Source: Combretum micranthum (Eukaryota > Streptophyta > Magnoliopsida > Myrtales > Combretaceae). Taken from it: DNA of 64,000 nucleotides. Positions 11,471 to 24,768 of the stretch are shown one piece after another; the first letter of the stretch is position 1, and each line of letters starts with the position of its first letter. A program made the position numbers and the translations under genes. The notes below the pieces were generated by a model. It was not told where the DNA came from. It searched no databases and saw only the letters and a list, made by a program, of their open reading frames with translations. The stretch lies in NCBI GenBank assembly GCA_024138025.1, contig JAMXBD010000722.1:620001-684000 (forward strand), read 5' to 3'.

Positions 11471-13903
11471 CTAAACAAAGGAAATACTCATAATAAGTAT
11501 TTTATGGAATTTCTAATCAATTTTTCTAATTCTATCTTCTAGTTGCGGTAAAATTTGTATTGATGGAAATTCCAACTTAAAATGGTCATAACTTGCTCAT
11601 TTTACTCAGAATTTCGCACACTATATACTATTTTCTACCTATTCAAAATTTTCTATCCATTTCTAGGGTTATTTTTGTCATAAAAATTCGTTTGGTCCTA
11701 AAACAGTAAGGTACATAATCACCAGAAAATCCCAGCTTTCAAAACACAATTTTTCGAACTTTTCTCTATCCAAATTCTTGTATAAAAATATAGATATTTG
11801 TATAGTTGAAAAATTCCTTTTGAATACATACATATGTATATACACACACATATAGACTCATATTGTATGCATGAATTTAGTAGTGTTGTCCAGTAATGAT
11901 TTTTATAAAGCAATGTGTTTTAAAAGTTAGAAAAAAAATTAAGACTTAAAAATTCACTATAGTTTGTTGGAAAAATTTCTTGAATTATTATAAGTGAATG
12001 CTTTCTTCTTTTAACTTCATTTCTTAACCTTTGAGAATAATTTAATTTTCCAAATATAAATTAAGTCGTTTCAAGATTTCTGCCAATTTTATTTCTAGTG
12101 GTTGAAAAGTAAAGTTTCTTTAAGTATTTCTTGGTAGTGACTAAAATTCCTTAAAGTAGTTACTTGTTCATATGTTCTTAATTTTTCCAAAGTTAGGTCC
12201 ATTTTAAAATAATTGATGATGATCTTTTAAGTTATTTACTAATTTTATTTCCTAAGCAAGACTTGTTTCTAGAAGGTTAATTTTTAGATGATTTTGTAAA
12301 ACATGCCTAGTTCTTAGGATTTTAGACTGTTGGTGAGAACCTCACAAATAAGTTTAAGAAAACCTTTTTCAACTAAGGAATTAGCAATATTGAGTTTTAA
12401 AGAAACTTTCTCATTTTATTGGTTTGAAAAGAGTGTGTGTGATAAATTTACTTTATGAAATCCAATGTATGCTATTATTACTAAAAACTTGTGGTGGACT
12501 TATCTAAATTTTTGAAAAGATTTGTTAAGATACAACTTTAAGTTTCTATGGAAAAATCATTTCTTGAGTGACAAAAATTTATCTTTTAAGAGAGTTCTTA
12601 TTTTTCTTCATTTTAGGAAACTCCTTTTTATTTTTGTTGAGACAATATCAACATGTTTATGCATGTTTATGAATATGTAGTCTTGAGAAAGAGAATAATA
12701 TCACATAATAAGATAAAGAAATATATAAGAATCAATATAAGCATGATAATATCAATAATAAGAGCATAATAGTAAAAGCATAATAATAAAACATAATGTA
12801 TGAAAAAGAATAAAAAATGAACACAATGGTGCTTTCTTAACCTCTATGGGTCTTTAGAAAACATACATTTTGTTCATGCTAAGTTACATGAACATGAGAA
12901 ATAATCTATTAACAATCTAAAAATATAAGAATGTATTATGAACAAGAACAAAATATGAACCTATTGATGCTTTCTTAATCTCTTATAGGTTTCTAAAAAA
13001 CACACACTAAGCTCATACTAAGTTACATGAACATGAAGAAGTTTTAGGATAATTACCTATTGGTTAGAAGAAGAAGAAATGTGGTAGAAAGAAATTTGTG
13101 GAGAGGATTTTTTTATGGAGTGATTTTGGGATAGTTTTGGTATGTAAAAGAAATGTGTGAAAGAAATGGAGGGAGAGAGAATATTTATAGAATTTTGTAG
13201 AGGGAAATTAGATGTAATAAAATAAATTGAAAAAAAAAAGAAAAATATAGAGGTAGAGAGGGGTGGCCAGCGCATAAAGGAAGGGAGAGAGGGAGTGAAA
13301 TTTACTTAATTTGTTGTTTTGTAATAAAAAATTATTAAGATGTGAGATATGAGAGATGTGAAGTTGTATTGGAAAAGAAAACAGTAAGAAATAGATATAT
13401 AGGTAGTAAGAAAAAAATATAGATAGATGAATAGTAGAATAGGATAATGAATAGTAAATAAGACTAATAATCTACCGGTAGTAAAGAAAATATATGTATA
13501 AATGTGATATATAATATTTTTAGCTATTGAAAAATTATAAAATTAATATTTTTGAAATCTTTGTATTATTACGAATCTAACAGTGTCATCGGAATATTTT
13601 TACTATTGTGAGCCCCAGGACATGTTTTTTTAGAACTGATCCCTATTTAGGTTCGAAACACACTAAAAATTAATGAATATGTTATTTTTAAGCTTTTGAA
13701 TATGATATTTTTAAGCTTCCTTATATTATTACGAACTATTATTCACCATTGCCTCAATTTCGTTGCTTAGGGGTTAAAAGCACGGGATTATCTGATCTAA
13801 AAGCTAGAGTTTGTTATAGGCTTTATTGACTTTTAAGGTTTCTAGTTGACCCTCTAATTCTAGGGTTTAAGTATAAACTTAGCATGAAATTCAAGGGTTT
13901 ATA

Positions 13904-14530
13904 ATTAGTGTATATATATGTTACTAAATAAATTTGGAAAACTTCTCCTTCCTTTGTTCTTGGTCTTTCCTGGGCATGGACCACTTAAGCTGGTCCTTCA
14001 ACCCCCAAGAAAGGGTGCAGATCTTTATTGGTCCGGTCATTCAGACTATGCGTTTCTTTTGGTTGAGTGTTTCATTACATATGGTTGAGACTAAACTTTT
14101 CTAGCATTTGTTTGAAGCGTGGTCTGATCATGGTATCTCACTAAGCTATGATATGCGCACACTCCTACAGACTTTATGTGCTTTTAGGAATCCATAGTAT
14201 TAGTCCATGCTTGAATCAAAGGAATGTAGTAGATACTAAGGGGAAACCAAGGCTTGAGTGAGAGTTGAAGATAGTACCTTTTTGTGTAGGGTTATCTCGT
14301 ATATGTTCTTATAAGCTTGTAAGGTTATGGTTTAGAGCTTACCATAAGTTGTATGTAAAGAACATGTTATAAAGGACTTATGTGCATGCAAAATTTCTTA
14401 TCTTGACAACCTCACAATCTTGTTTTGAATTGTCCATGCCATTGAGTTTCCTACTAGTTTGATGCCAGCAGAATTTGTTAAAGGGCCCTAGTCAGCATAT
14501 TTAAACATTGCAATTTTCTAAATTGTTACC
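13904..14530. other. Unassigned 0.6 kb, weak LTR-like resemblance
   Basis: Continues the sequence left of S2 (9045-10282). 14133-14160 contains 'TCTCACTAAGCTATGATATGCGC', weakly like the third-hairpin region of the LTRs on the plus strand, but no LTR ends or target duplication can be assigned. No coding similarity was found in any frame. Confidence 0.4.
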
Positions 14531-14644
14531 AAGGTGCCTTATAGGGGGTATGGCATCCTCTTTATAAAAACTTTTAAAAAGGAACTCTTCACATCCATTT
14601 GGAAAACTTTAAAGTTATTATAACATGCATATCTAAGCATCAAA
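14530..14644 (-). pseudogene. Ty1/copia reverse transcriptase fragment (continues from 22309)
   Basis: On the minus strand this continues the reverse-transcriptase frame that ends at 22309 across the S3 insertion. It reads LRYACYNNFKVFQMDVKSSF and on to FIKRMP, matching the copia RT segment 'YA...FKLYQMDVKSAFLNG'. The first catalytic aspartate of RT (QMDV) is GAT at 14595-14593. Similarity fades before the expected QPPGFE motif, so the RT is truncated or strongly decayed beyond about 14530. No RNase H was found further left. Confidence 0.7.
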
Positions 14645-15205
14645 TGTCACACCCTAAAGGGTATCCTAAACGTGACAGTCCGCCATACTCAATATTAAGG
14701 CTTAAGTATGACAACCTTAGTCATCTCGAAAGTCTTGATACCAAGTGTAAGGCGTACCTTCGCAATCGTAGTGGACCAAACCTTGGATCATGCCATTTAA
14801 GCAATTATACACCATAGCAATTAAAAAAAAATCATAACAATATAATCAAGATTCATAAAACTATTAAGGAGTCCTTACAACATTAAAGGACATTTCCTTA
14901 TTAAAGATAACTAAGTCTAATAAAGAGTCGAACATAAAATGATTTACACTTTTGAAACTCCTCTTAGAATCCATATCTACTTTTATCTTGCACTTCTATC
15001 CATAAGATCTCGACTTAAGGCATTACCTGGGTAAAATAACCTCTTAGTTCCAACCAAAGATACTAGAGCTGCAAAAGATATCTAAAAGGGTATAAGCTAG
15101 GTGCTTAGTGAGATTTATTTTCATAAATAAACACTCGACATCCAATAATCAAAACAAGTTTAATTAATCAATCATATGAGATGCACAAGCACGTGAGCAA
15201 ATAAT

Positions 15206-15255
15206 ACATATGATTTTCCGAGAATCATATGTTGAATGGACTTACCCCTCCATTC
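15206..15255 (-). other. Conserved double hairpin (S3 copy)
   Basis: ACATATGAT (15206-15214) pairs perfectly with ATCATATGT (15224-15232). GAATGGA (15234-15240) pairs with TCCATTC (15249-15255). The second loop is one base shorter than in S7. Confidence 0.7.
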
Positions 15256-15802
15256 GGGGTTAGGTGTTTTAGACCATATAGGCTGCTATCTTACAACATA
15301 ATTCCATGATAGTTTCGTTTTAACAACTTCCTTATAAAAAATATATATATATATAATCCAACTTATTTGTAGTTTATTTATGAGCCACCACATAGCTGCC
15401 AAGTATGTTTTATTCAGATGTTTTCTCACCGTTAGTTGATTCAATCGATGCCTCATCGCTTTACAAAATAACAGACTCTATGAATCTCCTTAAAAAGCCC
15501 TTGTCCCACTAAAGATATAGTAATAAATGCAATGAACTCATCAGATAATACGCATGAATCAATTTAATTAAGTACTAATGGCATAATTAAATATTTTTTG
15601 AGTGATCATAGAATTTGCAGACAATCATTCTTACACTAGATCAAATATTTATTATAAACAATTCCTGCCTCGATATACTTAATCATAATTTCAACCAAGT
15701 ATGTAAAATACATGTGTTTTCCATTTCTATCTTTGCCTAATTCTAATGCCACTAATTTTACAAGCAAAATCATAAGTGCAAATATGTAAAAAATAAACTC
15801 AC

Positions 15803-15871
15803 TCGACCATTTGTTCGGATACTTCTAGTCAAGGAAATCCTCGGGACATAGGAACCTAGTCTTCTCATCAC
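15803..15871 (-). other. Putative LTR micro-exon (S3 copy)
   Basis: Minus strand: acceptor-like TTGTTTAG, then GT and 14 codons DEKTRFLCPEDFLD with TAG (15827-15825), then the GTGAGT donor at 15802-15797. It keeps the frame and length of the other copies despite low nucleotide identity in the first half. Confidence 0.45.
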
Positions 15872-17670
15872 CTAAACAAGAGAAATACCCAATATGAGTA
15901 TTTCTTAGAAGTTCTACTTAAACTTCTAATTCTATTTTACTAAGTTCATCAAAATTCGCATAGAGGGAAATTCCAACTTAAAATGGCCATAACTTGCTCA
16001 TTTTAACTCGGAATTTCATATATAACATACCGATTTCTACCTACTCGAAAAGATATATATATTTCTAAGGTTATTTCCTAGAGACAAGGTCATTTGGGTT
16101 GCTAAAAGTTATGGTACAAAATCAAAACCAAAATTTCTAGATTTTGTAAAACAATTTTCCATCTCAACGTTATTCAAAAACCTTTGGCAAAAATATAGAT
16201 ATGTATGTAGTTGAAAAATCCTTTTGAATATTTATATAGACTCATATTATATGCAAGTTTCTAATGGTATTGTCTTAATGATTATTTTTCGTAAAACAAT
16301 TCATCTTAAAGGTGTTGAAACTTAAATTTAACAAATCATTTTCTAAGTATTTTGGAGAAACTTTATAATTTCTTAGGTTATTGTAAACAAGTATATTCTT
16401 ATTTCATTTTCTACTTTCTTTTCTAAAACAAATAAACTTTTCCCTTAACTTTGATCTTTTATAAATTTTTCTTCTAGTGATAAGAAAAAGTAAAGTTTTT
16501 CCAAAGTTTTTATTAAGTTGTTGATAACTTGAGTTATATATTTCTCTTTTAAAAGAAAATGATTTTGATAACCAAATCTTTTTCCTCTTATATTTTCATT
16601 TGCTAACTTCCTAAAAAATGAAGTTTACTTTTAAAACTTGGTCCTTTAATTTCCTTTATCGATTTTATTTCAAAAGGAATCATCGTTTTAAGTTGTTGAT
16701 AAAATCCATTATTTTTGAACTTATCATATTTTTATTCTTTGTTATTTCTTTGAAAATATGTTCCCCTTTTAGAAACTTGAAAATAATTATTTTTTTTTCT
16801 AAGTGGATCAAATTAGTAAGTTGATTTTATTTTAACTTTGAAAACTAGTTTACTTATTAGTTTTATTATGAAGTTGAAAAGATTCCAATCTTGAGCTTTT
16901 TATGAAAAATTTGCATACCACAAATTATTAATATTAAGCCTTAGGTTATCTATTATGAAAAGAGAGTATTGATTTTCTTATTTAGTTTCTTTGAAAAACC
17001 ATTCTTGTTGTTTCCTACGAAAATTCATGGTAAGTTTGAGAAGTTGTAAAAATCATTTTTTCTATGTTTTGTTGACAAGAACTTTATTTAGTAACAAAGT
17101 TACAAGATAAAAGAGTTTAGTCACATCTCCTTTGTTAAAGAAAAATTTTCTTATAAACTTTTGTTAAGACAATATCATTATGGTAATGCATGTATATGAG
17201 TATGTAATATGCAAAGATGGAAATATAAGAAAAATATAATAAGCATAATAATAATAAGCAAGATAATATATCAAGTATTGGGAACCTTAGCTTCATCAAG
17301 ATATCCCGATCAAGCATTAGGAGCTTTAGCTTAATCAAAGCATCCCGGGACTTAGTCCCAAAAAGAAAAAGAAAAGCAGTAATAAGAGCAATAATAGTAA
17401 TAGAAGCAAGTTAGTAAAATTTAATGATCATTTAGGCTCTAAGAAATATATAGATATTTATATAGTAATAATATATATAGTAAGGTTAGAAGCATAATAA
17501 TAACAATAATATGATTAATAACAACATATATAGAAGCATAATAACAAGATAATACAATTGGAACTTTATGTGCAAGGACAAAACATGACCATTTGTTGCT
17601 TTTACTACTCATATGAGTTTCAAAACAACACCATGGTCATACTAAGTTACATGACATAGCTAAATTAAAT

Positions 17671-20600
17671 TGTCACGCCCCAACGGGTACCCTAAACGTG
17701 ACAGTCCGCCACACTCAATATTAAAGCTTAAGTATGACAACCTTAGTCATTTCCAAAAGCTTTTATATTAAGTGTAAGGCTTACTTTCACAATTTTCGAG
17801 GACTATATATGGAATAATGAAGTTTAAGGGGATATAAAAACATATTAAGAAAAGAGGATTCACAACGAATATTTATTCATAACAAAGACTATGCATACTT
17901 AGGAATAATTCCCTAAATTACTGAGCTATTATATAAATATTTGCATGCTAATACTATGATGTACTTTATCCAGAATTCTAATATTCAAAAGGGATTACCT
18001 GCCTACTTGGTCCACGTGGCCTTAGCCATAAGTACGGGAACTGCAAAAGGTAGCTATCAGGGTATAAGCTAATAGGCTTAGTGAGAACTATTTCCATAAA
18101 TAACTTCTTGTAACAAGATTCAAACAAGTTGGTTAATCACACATATGTAATGCATCAAACACGTGGGCAAACAATCATATAGCTTTCCGGGAACTATATG
18201 TTGAATGGATTTACGCCCTCCATTCGGGGTTTGGTGATACTCAAAACAAGTAGATTTGATGATAGAAAATTTAAGCTTGCGAGCACACATCGCCAAGCAT
18301 TCAATAAAAACTTTTATACTTGCGAGCACTCATCGCCAAGTATTCCGAACCTACTTGATTTGACCTTGCTTTCGGATCAACCGCCAAGCATATTCCATTA
18401 AGCCGCCAAGCAATCGCTTTCGGATCTTCCGCCAAGTGTTGCTTTCGACATGAGCCTACTATCCTTCTCACCAAGGATAATATCCCAACCATGTAATGTG
18501 ACTCACTTCGTGGTATGCATGAGTTCATTAATTTATAAAGTCATAACATAATTATTTTCAACTTTATGGTGATCAAGGAATTTCACACAAATCAATATTA
18601 AACTAAAACAATCACTTAGAACAATTCGGGCTTCGATATTCTTAGAATCCTTTCAAGGAATTATTTTACATGCATATCGGTTTATCTTTTCTTAACTCTA
18701 GTGCAACTAATTTACAAGCACAACAAGTGTAGCATTTAATGGAAATAAACTCACGATGCCATTGTCGTCTATTCCTCTAAGCGGATGAGTCGTTCACGCA
18801 CTCCACTAAATCGTAATAGTTCTCGGGGTGAAGAAATCCTTCCTCGGGGTCACCTAACCAAAGAAAATACCCATAATGAGTTTTTCTTGAAGATCTTCTT
18901 GAATTTTGACAAAACAATGTCAAAGAACGTTAAGGTTCGTATGGAAGAGTGTTCCAACTTAAAATGGCCATAACTTGGTCATTTTAACTCGGAATCGCGC
19001 ATATAATATACCGATTTCTATCTAATCGAAAAGATCTACCCATTTCTAAAATTATTTCCTACAAACAAAGCCACATAGGCTCCGAAAAACTGGTGACAAA
19101 ATTTACCACGGATTTTCAAGTAAAAACAACTTTGGTTCAAGAAATCAAAATTTGTTTGATAAATACTTAGTTATCTATATAGGAAAATTCTCTTTTATGA
19201 CTATGTAACTCATACTTAAGCATGCTCAAATGTCTTGTGTCCAAATTTTTTCTTAAGTAAAACCATGTCGGTTTGAAACTTTTCGGAAATTGTTTTTGTG
19301 AATTTCTTTGAAATGAATACCTTGTTTATTTTGTTTTCTAAAAATGTTTTATGTTGGTTTTATTTATCTTTTTCTAAGTGACTTTTTGAAAATAAAATTT
19401 TCTTCTTTCTAAGTTACGCTAATAATATTTTTGAAGTTTTTCTAGAAAATATGCTTTTCCTTCTTTTCTTGTGTAAATTCCTTTGTTTACTTATTTTGGC
19501 AAAAATCTTTACTTGATATTTCTCATTCTTTTTCTCATGTCTTATATTTTTCAAAAATAATTATCCATGCATGAAAACTTGTTTTCTTCATAAAAACAAC
19601 ATGGAAAAATTAAGGACTTTTTGTAGAAAAACTAATTTCTATAATCTTATTAGTCTCTTCTTGTAACTTGAAAAGAAATAATTTTATTGTTTTCAAACCA
19701 TAAATTCTCTTTGCATATTTGTTTGCAAGGGTCTTTATTTAAAATTTTCTTAGTCATCCATCTTATTTTCTTTCTTTATGAAAAGAACCATTTTTGTAAA
19801 CAAAATATTTCCTTTTGAAAAACAAGGTAGAGTAACAAAGATTTAAGTAGCTTTTTAAGTAAAAATAGTTTCTAAATTCATAGTGAATTCTTTTTGTAAC
19901 TTGAAAATGAATGAGTTTATTTTTGTTATCTTATATTTTTATGTTTCACATAAACTTGTTTCTAAGTGACAAAAAGTCTTCTTTTATTTCATTATCTTTA
20001 GAGAACAAAACTTTTGGACAACATTCTAAATGAACATGATTATGAGAATAATAATAAACAAAGTAACATAAAGCATAAATAATAAAATCAAGTATTGGAG
20101 TCTTAGCTTTTTCAAGGCTCCCGGGACTAAGAAATAAACTAGTCCCATAAAGAAGTAAAATGAAGAAGAAAAAACTTGTTTTGACTTGATTAGGACAAGT
20201 CTAAGACTAGAGACTAGTCTTATAAACAACTTGAAATAAATAAATTGTATTGAAGTAAATAAATTGCATGAAAGGTAAATAAATTGCAAGATTATGAGCT
20301 TATATGCTCTAAAGAATATGTATATAGTTATTTAGATATAGTAGATAGTTATGAACATAAAAGAAATATAAAGAACATAAAGGAAATATAAGGAACATAA
20401 AGGAACATAAAGAAATTGATATTATGAACAAAAACAAAGTATGAATCTAATGTTGCTTTCTTAACCTTCATGGTTTTAGAAAACATACACTAAGCTCATA
20501 CTAAGTAAATGAACATGGAGACTTCTTGAAGAACTTTTACCTAAAGGAGATGAGCCTAAAGAGAACTTCTTGAAGAACTTCTTGGAGAGAAATTCTAGAG

Positions 20601-21378
20601 AGATTTTGAGAGAGTAATTTTAGTGTAGAAGTGGTGTGAAAGAAGTGAAAGAGGAGGGGGGTATTTATAGGAAAATGGGGAGTGATTTTTGGATGAATAA
20701 AATAAATGCAAAATTAAAACAAATGGAGAGGGAAGAGAGAGAGAGAGGTGCCGGCCACATTTGGAGAGGAGAGAGGGAGTGATTTAATTTTTGTATTTTG
20801 TTAAATAAAAGATGTAATAAGTAAGATAGATGTGATATAAAGTTATGGGAAAGGTAAAAGTTAAGATAATAGGTTATGTAGAGTGTAAGAGTAGGTGTAA
20901 GAAAAAGTAGAGATAAAAGAATAGTGTAGAATAGTAATGAATAGTGTAATGTAAAGTAGATATGACAATTAAAGTACCGGTAGTAAGAAAATACGCGTAT
21001 AATAGCTATATCTGTTATTTTTACTTACCGAAAAATTATGAAATTGATATTTTGGAAAACTCATATTTTTACGAGTCTAACGGTATATTCGGAATATTTT
21101 TACTAGTCCGGGCTTCCGGACACGTTTTTCGAGAACTTGCGTCCGATCGGGTTCGAAGGACATCCGAAATTCACGAAACTAAAACTTTTATAAAACCTAT
21201 TGTTATTACGGTCTATTCGAGCTAATCAACCCAACTTCGTTTTTCCGATCCAAAGAAAACGGCAATGCCGGATTTAGATTGATACGGTAAACTAGGGTTT
21301 CATTGACCTTTAGGGTTTCGTTTGACTTCCGGTTAGGGTTTTTATGCTAAACCGATTCCGAAAATTTAGGGGTTTACA
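17671..21378 (-). mobile_element. Solo LTR S4 (group I, 3.7 kb) with TAAAT target duplication
   Basis: Minus strand from TGTAAACCCCTAAATTTTCGG at 21378 to ..TTGGGGCGTGACA at 17671. TAAAT is at 17666-17670 and 21379-21383. It is nearly identical, in the opposite orientation, to S7 (28334-32049) and to 1-2527, so the three inserted recently. TATA is at 20662-20669. The copy of the micro-exon peptide (about 18858-18814) reads DPEEGFLHPENYYD, but its stop codon has become TTA. The TTGGCG repeat array is the counterpart of 31284-31428 in S7. Confidence 0.94.
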
Positions 21379-22308
21379 TAAATGGTTGGAAAAAGTTTAC
21401 CTAAAGTGTTTTTTGTAGTAGGAATGAGGTATTGAATGTAGGTTTATGTGGTAAATGGTTTGTGTATAGAGAGGGATTTTGTGAGGAATTTGTTAAAAAG
21501 AGTTTTGGTAGTGAAGAATTTTGTGAAGAGAGTTTGTACAGAGATTTTGAGAGAGTTTTGTTATATGAAATGAAGGTATAAAAGAAGTGGAGGGAAAAGA
21601 GTATATATAGAATTTTTGCAGTGAAAATTAGATGTAATAAAATAAATTGAAAAAAAAAATAAATAGAGAGAGAGATGGAGAAGTGGCGGCGGTTTTGGGT
21701 AGAAAAGAGAGAAAGAAAGTTGATTTTGTTTGTATTTTTGTAAAAAATAATTAATATGTAAGATATGATTTGATATAAGATGTATTGAAAATGTAAAAAG
21801 TAAGAAAATAGATATATAGGTAATAAGAAAAAGTAAAGATAGGTAAATAGTATTGAATAGCAGAAAAGTACAATGAATAGTAAACAAGACTAATAAGTTA
21901 CCGGTAGTAAAGAAAATACATGTATAATTGAGATATCTTAATTTTTTGTTATCGAAAAATTACAAAACTAATAGTTTTGGATTTCTTATATTATTATGAG
22001 TCTAATGGTATAAACGGAATATTTTTACCATCTAGTATTCCTTGGCATGGTTTTCAAAAACTAATCCCGTTCGGATCCAAAAGATACTAGAAATTAGCGA
22101 ATCTTATATTTTCATACTTCCTTATATTATTACGAACTATTATAAGCCACCAACTTAATTCTTTTGTCTAGGGTTTGAGAGCACGGGATTACCGGATCTA
22201 AACTCTAGGGTTTTGTCATAGGTTTTTGTTGACTAGGGTTTTCGATTGACTTCTGGTTCTAGGGTTTAAACTTAAGAATCGTCGTAAAATCTAGGGGTTT
22301 CCATCAAA

Positions 22309-23212
22309 AGAATTAATTCTAACTTAGCAACAAGTGCACATATTTCACCAAAGTCAATTCTTTCGTCTTTTCAACAACCTTTGGCCACTAATCTTACTTT
22401 ATTCCTAATTATTTTTCCATTTTCATCCAATTTGTTTTCAACCCATTCAGTTTCAATAACAAATTTTCCTTGAGATCTAGGTACTAGATTCCATATGTTT
22501 CTTTGAAATTGGTTTAACTCCTCTTGCATGGCATTAATACAAGTACTATCATTCAAAGATTCATTAACATTATTAGGTTCAAACTCAGATATTAAAGCAA
22601 AATGACTTTCAAACCCTTGTAAGATAGCCCTTATTTTAATACTAGATTGTATGTTACCTATTATTTGTTTAGGAGGATGAATAGATTTATATCTCCAAGC
22701 CTTAGAAATTTCTAGTTCAGATTCCCTAAGTTCTAGAGTACTCTCTGTATTATCCTCTGGGATACATACTGGGTGCTAGATCGTTAGGCTTCAACAGCTG
22801 GTGCTTCAAACATAGTTTCTAGACCAGATTCTTCTTTATCCTTGGACTCTTTTTCATCATTAATCTAATCATCCTTTAAATCTTCAACAAACTTAGCATT
22901 AATTGATTCTTTAACAACCTTAGAAGATTAATTAAACACATAATAAGCACAACTATTTAAAGAATATCACAAAAATATAGCTTCATCAGATCTTTCATCA
23001 AAACTTACTAAGATTAACAGCATTCTTTTTCATAAAACACTTAGAAATAACCATGTGAAAATAAGAAGCGTTAGGTTTCTTACCTTGAAAAAACTCATAA
23101 GCAGTCATTGATGTCATGGGTTGAATGCAAAATCTATTGATGATATAACAAGCTGTGGATACGACGTTCGCCAAAAATACATAGCAATACTATTTTCATT
23201 TAACATAGATCT
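22309..23212 (-). pseudogene. Ty1/copia integrase C-terminus to reverse transcriptase N-terminus, decayed
   Basis: Minus strand. Near 23212-22900 the frame reads SMLNENSIAMYFW..., then a stretch like the copia integrase C-terminus (FDERSDEAIFL.YS...CAYYVFN... KVVKESINAKF). 22556-22371 is an open piece NDSTCINAMQEELNQFQRNI... ending VRLVAKGC, the start of the copia RT domain. In-frame stops occur at several points, including just after VAKGC near 22368, so the gene is dead. The upstream part is at 37289-38178 and the downstream part at 14530-14644; they were separated by S5 and S3. Lineage is not certain. Confidence 0.85.
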
Positions 23213-24760
23213 TGTAAGCCCCGGAAAATTTCAATAAATAATTCCAAAATCAAAATAAACTCTAAAAATGACTCCAAATTAAAACCGAACTTTGACTAGT
23301 CCTAAATCAAGAAACGAATCTAGAAATTTCTTAATCTTGAGAAAATGAGATTCTTTAAAAATAAAATAAGAACTCAATGGTCTTCAAATTCAAAACCACT
23401 ACGTACAACAAATTCCATATTTAACTTTGAATTGTCAGATCGAGTAATATAGAATTCAAAAACAAATTATTAAAAAGGTAAATAACGATAAACCGTTGGA
23501 AATAAAACTCAATTCAAGAATTCCGAAAACGTTGAGAAATATTAAATACTTAAAAAGATAAATTTTAAAATAAATTTCTCAAATTAAATATATTGTATAA
23601 ACATAAAACATCAGTTTCCAAATTGGCAAAGGTCTAAACCGGAAAGTCAACCGGAAAACCTAAGTCCACAAATTCCTAAGAAACCCTAGTAGTCCAGGTC
23701 CGACAATTTCATATTCCTAAACCAAGGAGTCGGAATAAGAGTAAAAGGTGTAGTTGGTTCGTATTATTAGTAGGATGCTTTAAAAGATGAGATTAGCGAA
23801 TTTTTGATCTATTTCGAACCCGATCAGATATAGACTTCGAAAAGTGTGTCCCGAGGCTCGAAATATTAAATATATGACATTAGTACCATTATACTCGTAT
23901 TTTTATAAGGATTTCTAAACTATCAGTATTATAATTTTTTCGATAACTAAAATTTTGATTTTGCGATTTTATTTGTATTTCATTACTACTGGAAATTAAC
24001 TAGTCCTTTGGTACTATTCACCATTATTCATTACCCAATTTTATTATTCTTATAATTTAAACCCAGGTTTTCTTAGTAATCAAGTAAACTTCGGAAATCG
24101 AAAAACGAAACCCTAAACCAGTTTAGTTCAAGCTTTGTGAGAGAAACCTAAAAATCCTAGATCCAGCTTTTCTTCGGTTTCATATCAAAAAAACTTTTAC
24201 AAAATAATTTAACGTGGAATATTGTTTTAAAGTATTTATTAAACTATGGAAAGTTTTGATTTCAAAAAATTTTCTATTCCGGGCATTCCCAAGCTCCATT
24301 ACGGAAAAGCGAGTCTTGGAACTAGAAACTCAAAAAAATATTCCATAATACTCTTTGGAATTGAAATTTTATAAGGATTTCAAAAATATAATTTTTATAA
24401 TTTTTCGGGTTATAAAAATTACAGTTATAGCATTTTTCCTGTATTTTCTTTACTACTGGTGAAGTAGATGTCTTGTCTACTATTTATCACTATTCACAAG
24501 TACAACCTACTATACACACAACCCATACCCTAGTCTTACAGCCTTACGAACACTCATTATATTTTCTTTTCCAAGAAATTTTTGTCTCTTAAATAAAGTA
24601 TTACATTTAACACTTTTATTACACAAATTCCAATTTTGAAACAATTTCAACTCTCTCTCTCTCTTCCTCCTCTCTTGGCCGGCGCGACTCCCCCAATTTG
24701 TCTCCAATTTTGCTTATTTTTATTTCCTTTATTTAATTAAACAAACCCTAATTCACTTAA

Positions 24761-24768
24761 TATAAATA
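24761..24768 (+). promoter_or_regulatory. TATA box of LTR S5
   Basis: TATAAATA, downstream of the GGCCGGCGC box (24677-24685) and upstream of a pyrimidine-rich leader ending in AATAGGTAAGAG (24920-24931). Confidence 0.6.

Larger units (their letters stand above)
10283..13903 (-). mobile_element. Solo LTR S2 (group III, 3.6 kb) with ATTAG target duplication
   Basis: On the minus strand it starts TATAAACCC (degraded from TGTAAACCC) at 13903 and ends ..GTGGCGTGGCA at 10283. The flanking ATTAG copies are at 10278-10282 and 13904-13908. It carries all family marks: TATA box 13182-13189, conserved AACTTAAAATGG.. box at 11570-11660, micro-exon peptide 11468-11424, donor ACTCAC (GTGAGT on minus) 11393-11398, a 9-bp perfect hairpin at 10846-10872 and a second at 10874-10896. 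It also has a short tandem 'GTAGATCTTATYGGCTCCTACTYGCC' array (10988-11060), the counterpart of the minisatellite in E1. No internal genes. Confidence 0.92.
14645..22303 (-). mobile_element. Solo LTR S3 (group III, about 3.95 kb net) with TCAAA target duplication, contains S4
   Basis: The minus-strand start is TGGAAACCCC at 22303 (degraded TGTAAACCCC) and the end ..GGGTGTGACA at 14645. TCAAA flanks it at 14640-14644 and 22304-22308. It interrupts a copia RT gene whose frame joins exactly when S3 is removed, which proves a single insertion. S4 (17671-21378) lies inside, so S3 is 3.95 kb net. Marks: TATA 21602-21609, conserved box 15972-16060, micro-exon peptide 15869-15825, donor at 15797-15802, double hairpin 15206-15255. 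The third hairpin region is near 15070-15110. Confidence 0.93.
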